DNA of 64,000 nucleotides from Aporrectodea caliginosa (Eukaryota; Annelida; Clitellata; Crassiclitellata; Lumbricidae): NCBI GenBank assembly GCA_020284085.1, contig JACEVL010000832.1, positions 124,001 to 188,000 of the forward strand, read 5' to 3'. Shown piece by piece: positions 62,800 to 64,000 of this stretch (position 1 is its first letter; each line of letters starts with the position of its first letter). The notes under the pieces were generated by a model. It saw only the letters and a program-made list of their open reading frames with translations, ran no database searches and was not told where the DNA came from. The position numbers and the translations under genes were made by a program.

Positions 62800-63290
62800 T
62801 CTGAGTCGTGGTCCTGTATATGTTAAATGCAATATCAACTACCTGAAATTAAGAGAATCATAAAATAATTTCGTCACCTGGCCTTTCAAACATGACAGAA
62901 GACTCCCTGTAAAATTTCTCAGAGTTAGCACCCTTCTCAGCATCGACGGTTTCCAAGTAAACAGCCAAACTCAGTCCCGCAGTTTGGAGGCTGTGATCGA
63001 CAGCGAGGATTTACCGGTCTGAAGAATTTTCCGAAATTCGATATATCATAAAGTGCTGTTGCGCTGTATTGACGTCTTATTGTTTTCCAGTCTCATTGAG
63101 AAACAAATAAATTTTTGTCCAAACGAAACGCCTTTCAATTTATGCCGCCCTTTGTCACAGGTTCATTTGGAATCAATGACAATCGATACAAACTATTAAA
63201 CCTATGCATTAGTAGCACATTAAGTGAATAATACATTGCAAATTCAGGAGGAGGAGGAAGAAGAAGAAGAGAAGGAGGACGAGAAGGAAT
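62800..63290 (+). other. Paralogous upstream block of a possible next gene
   Basis: Matches sequence upstream of the E1 exons (gtcgtggtcctgtata, ccaaactcagtcccgcagtt, gtgatcgacagcgaggattt). A fifth promoter would be expected about 350 bases on, but a LINE interrupts and no E1 is seen before the window ends. Confidence 0.55.
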
Positions 63291-63505
63291 ATATATAGCG
63301 CCCCTTCAATGTGCCTACTCAAAGGTAAAAGCAGGTATAATATATTATTTCGCGGGAGAAAACGAAGCTCAAGCGGGAGCCCATTCCTGGTGGCAGTCCC
63401 AATGATCGAGATGGCTCGGCACTGACGTAGAGAGAAGCGGCCCCGGGGAACAAGGAGCTCCCTCCGCCCAATAGCCGAGGGTAGCACTGTGGTCTTTGGC
63501 GCATT
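63291..63505 (-). mobile_element. LINE 3' fragment
   Basis: atatagcgccccttcaatg 3' end, minus-strand frames LVPRGRFSLRQCRAISIIGT and RNGLPLELRFL, related to the fragment at 5893-6250. Confidence 0.65.
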
Positions 63506-63867
63506 AACTTTGAAGTGACTTTACCACAAAATGTATCTTTTCATCTTATCTTAATCTTTACTTAAGAAGCTTCTTGTATCGCTCTCTTCCATCCGTGGTC
63601 GCATATTCTCACGCTCTGCTACACAGATGACATGGCTGTTCCACTGGCAGAATCTTACACGGTCCAGCATATAAATTCTGCAGTGGTGTCTTGTTCGAGC
63701 TGATCATCAAGTTTGTTTCATGCACAAGTTCGCTGAAAACTGTCATGAGTTTTGAAAATTTCTACTTTTCTCACCTACGCGTTCCGAATTTATTTTCAGG
63801 TTTACCTCGGCGTTTGAACTGAATATTTTTCTGCATCCTATGGACTTTTTATTTTAGTAACAATGAA

Positions 63868-63924
<57 letters not shown>

Positions 63925-63929
63925 ATGTA

Positions 63930-63992
<63 letters not shown>

Positions 63993-64000
63993 AATAATAA
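63868..64000. repeat. (GAT)n microsatellite at right edge
   Basis: GAT array running to the end of the window, with one interruption at about 63921. Confidence 0.95.

Overview
This window is animal nuclear DNA. It has short phase-matched exons split by GT-AG introns, TATA promoters with 5' UTR exons, and very dense transposons (hAT, Mutator-like, piggyBac, mariner, Ty3/gypsy, several LINE clades). It also holds kilobase-scale trinucleotide microsatellites. The repeat mix fits an invertebrate, probably marine, but I cannot name a species. Most long reading frames here are microsatellite or transposon frames, not genes.

Region 1 (1-7.1 kb) holds three exons of a plus-strand EF-hand calcium-binding protein. 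Each exon is a phase-2 symmetric module carrying an EF-hand pair. Intron 1 is filled by a three-level nest: a hAT-type element (377-5071) contains a Mutator-like element (1255-4834), whose transposase gene is split by a foldback-like element (1641-3857).

Region 2 (7.1-27.8 kb) is repeat territory: MITEs, hAT remnants, chimeric LINE fragments, then a young full-length Ty3/gypsy element (14971-26337). Its 306-bp LTRs look identical, gag and pol are in one frame separated by a single UAG, and a third ORF encodes a membrane-anchored protein. The pol 3' end is split by a 3.7-kb hAT element, which itself holds a further hAT-like insertion and a MITE. An intact DD37D mariner with perfect 28-bp inverted repeats follows (26409-27789).

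Region 3 (27.8-64 kb) is the most interesting part: a tandemly duplicated cluster of at least four genes (called here alpha, beta, gamma, delta) for small secreted peptide precursors. The layout is a TATA promoter plus 5' UTR exon (E1), a signal-peptide exon (E2), a propeptide exon (E3) ending at a di- or tribasic site, and a final exon (E4) encoding a short Cys- and Trp-containing mature peptide. E2 and E3 are conserved, but E4 is almost unalignable except for its cysteines and the flanking splice and 3' sequence. All three complete genes close in frame: 103, 94 and 91 codons before the stop. This looks like toxin, defence or pheromone-type peptide families that diversify their last exon, but I recognise no known family. 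Beta and delta need a GC splice donor after E2 where gamma has GT.

The duplicated blocks also carry shared LINE and (TAG)n insertions, which give relative dates: alpha, beta and delta share an intron-3 LINE that gamma lacks. Comparing paralogous blocks gives empty sites that support a piggyBac-type insertion (TTAA) and a Mutator-like foldback insertion. Between gamma and delta lie a near-identical 0.5-kb inverted repeat with a 1.7-kb loop, a second hAT copy with clean 8-bp target duplications, and another hAT MITE. Everything was read by eye; no search or alignment program was run.
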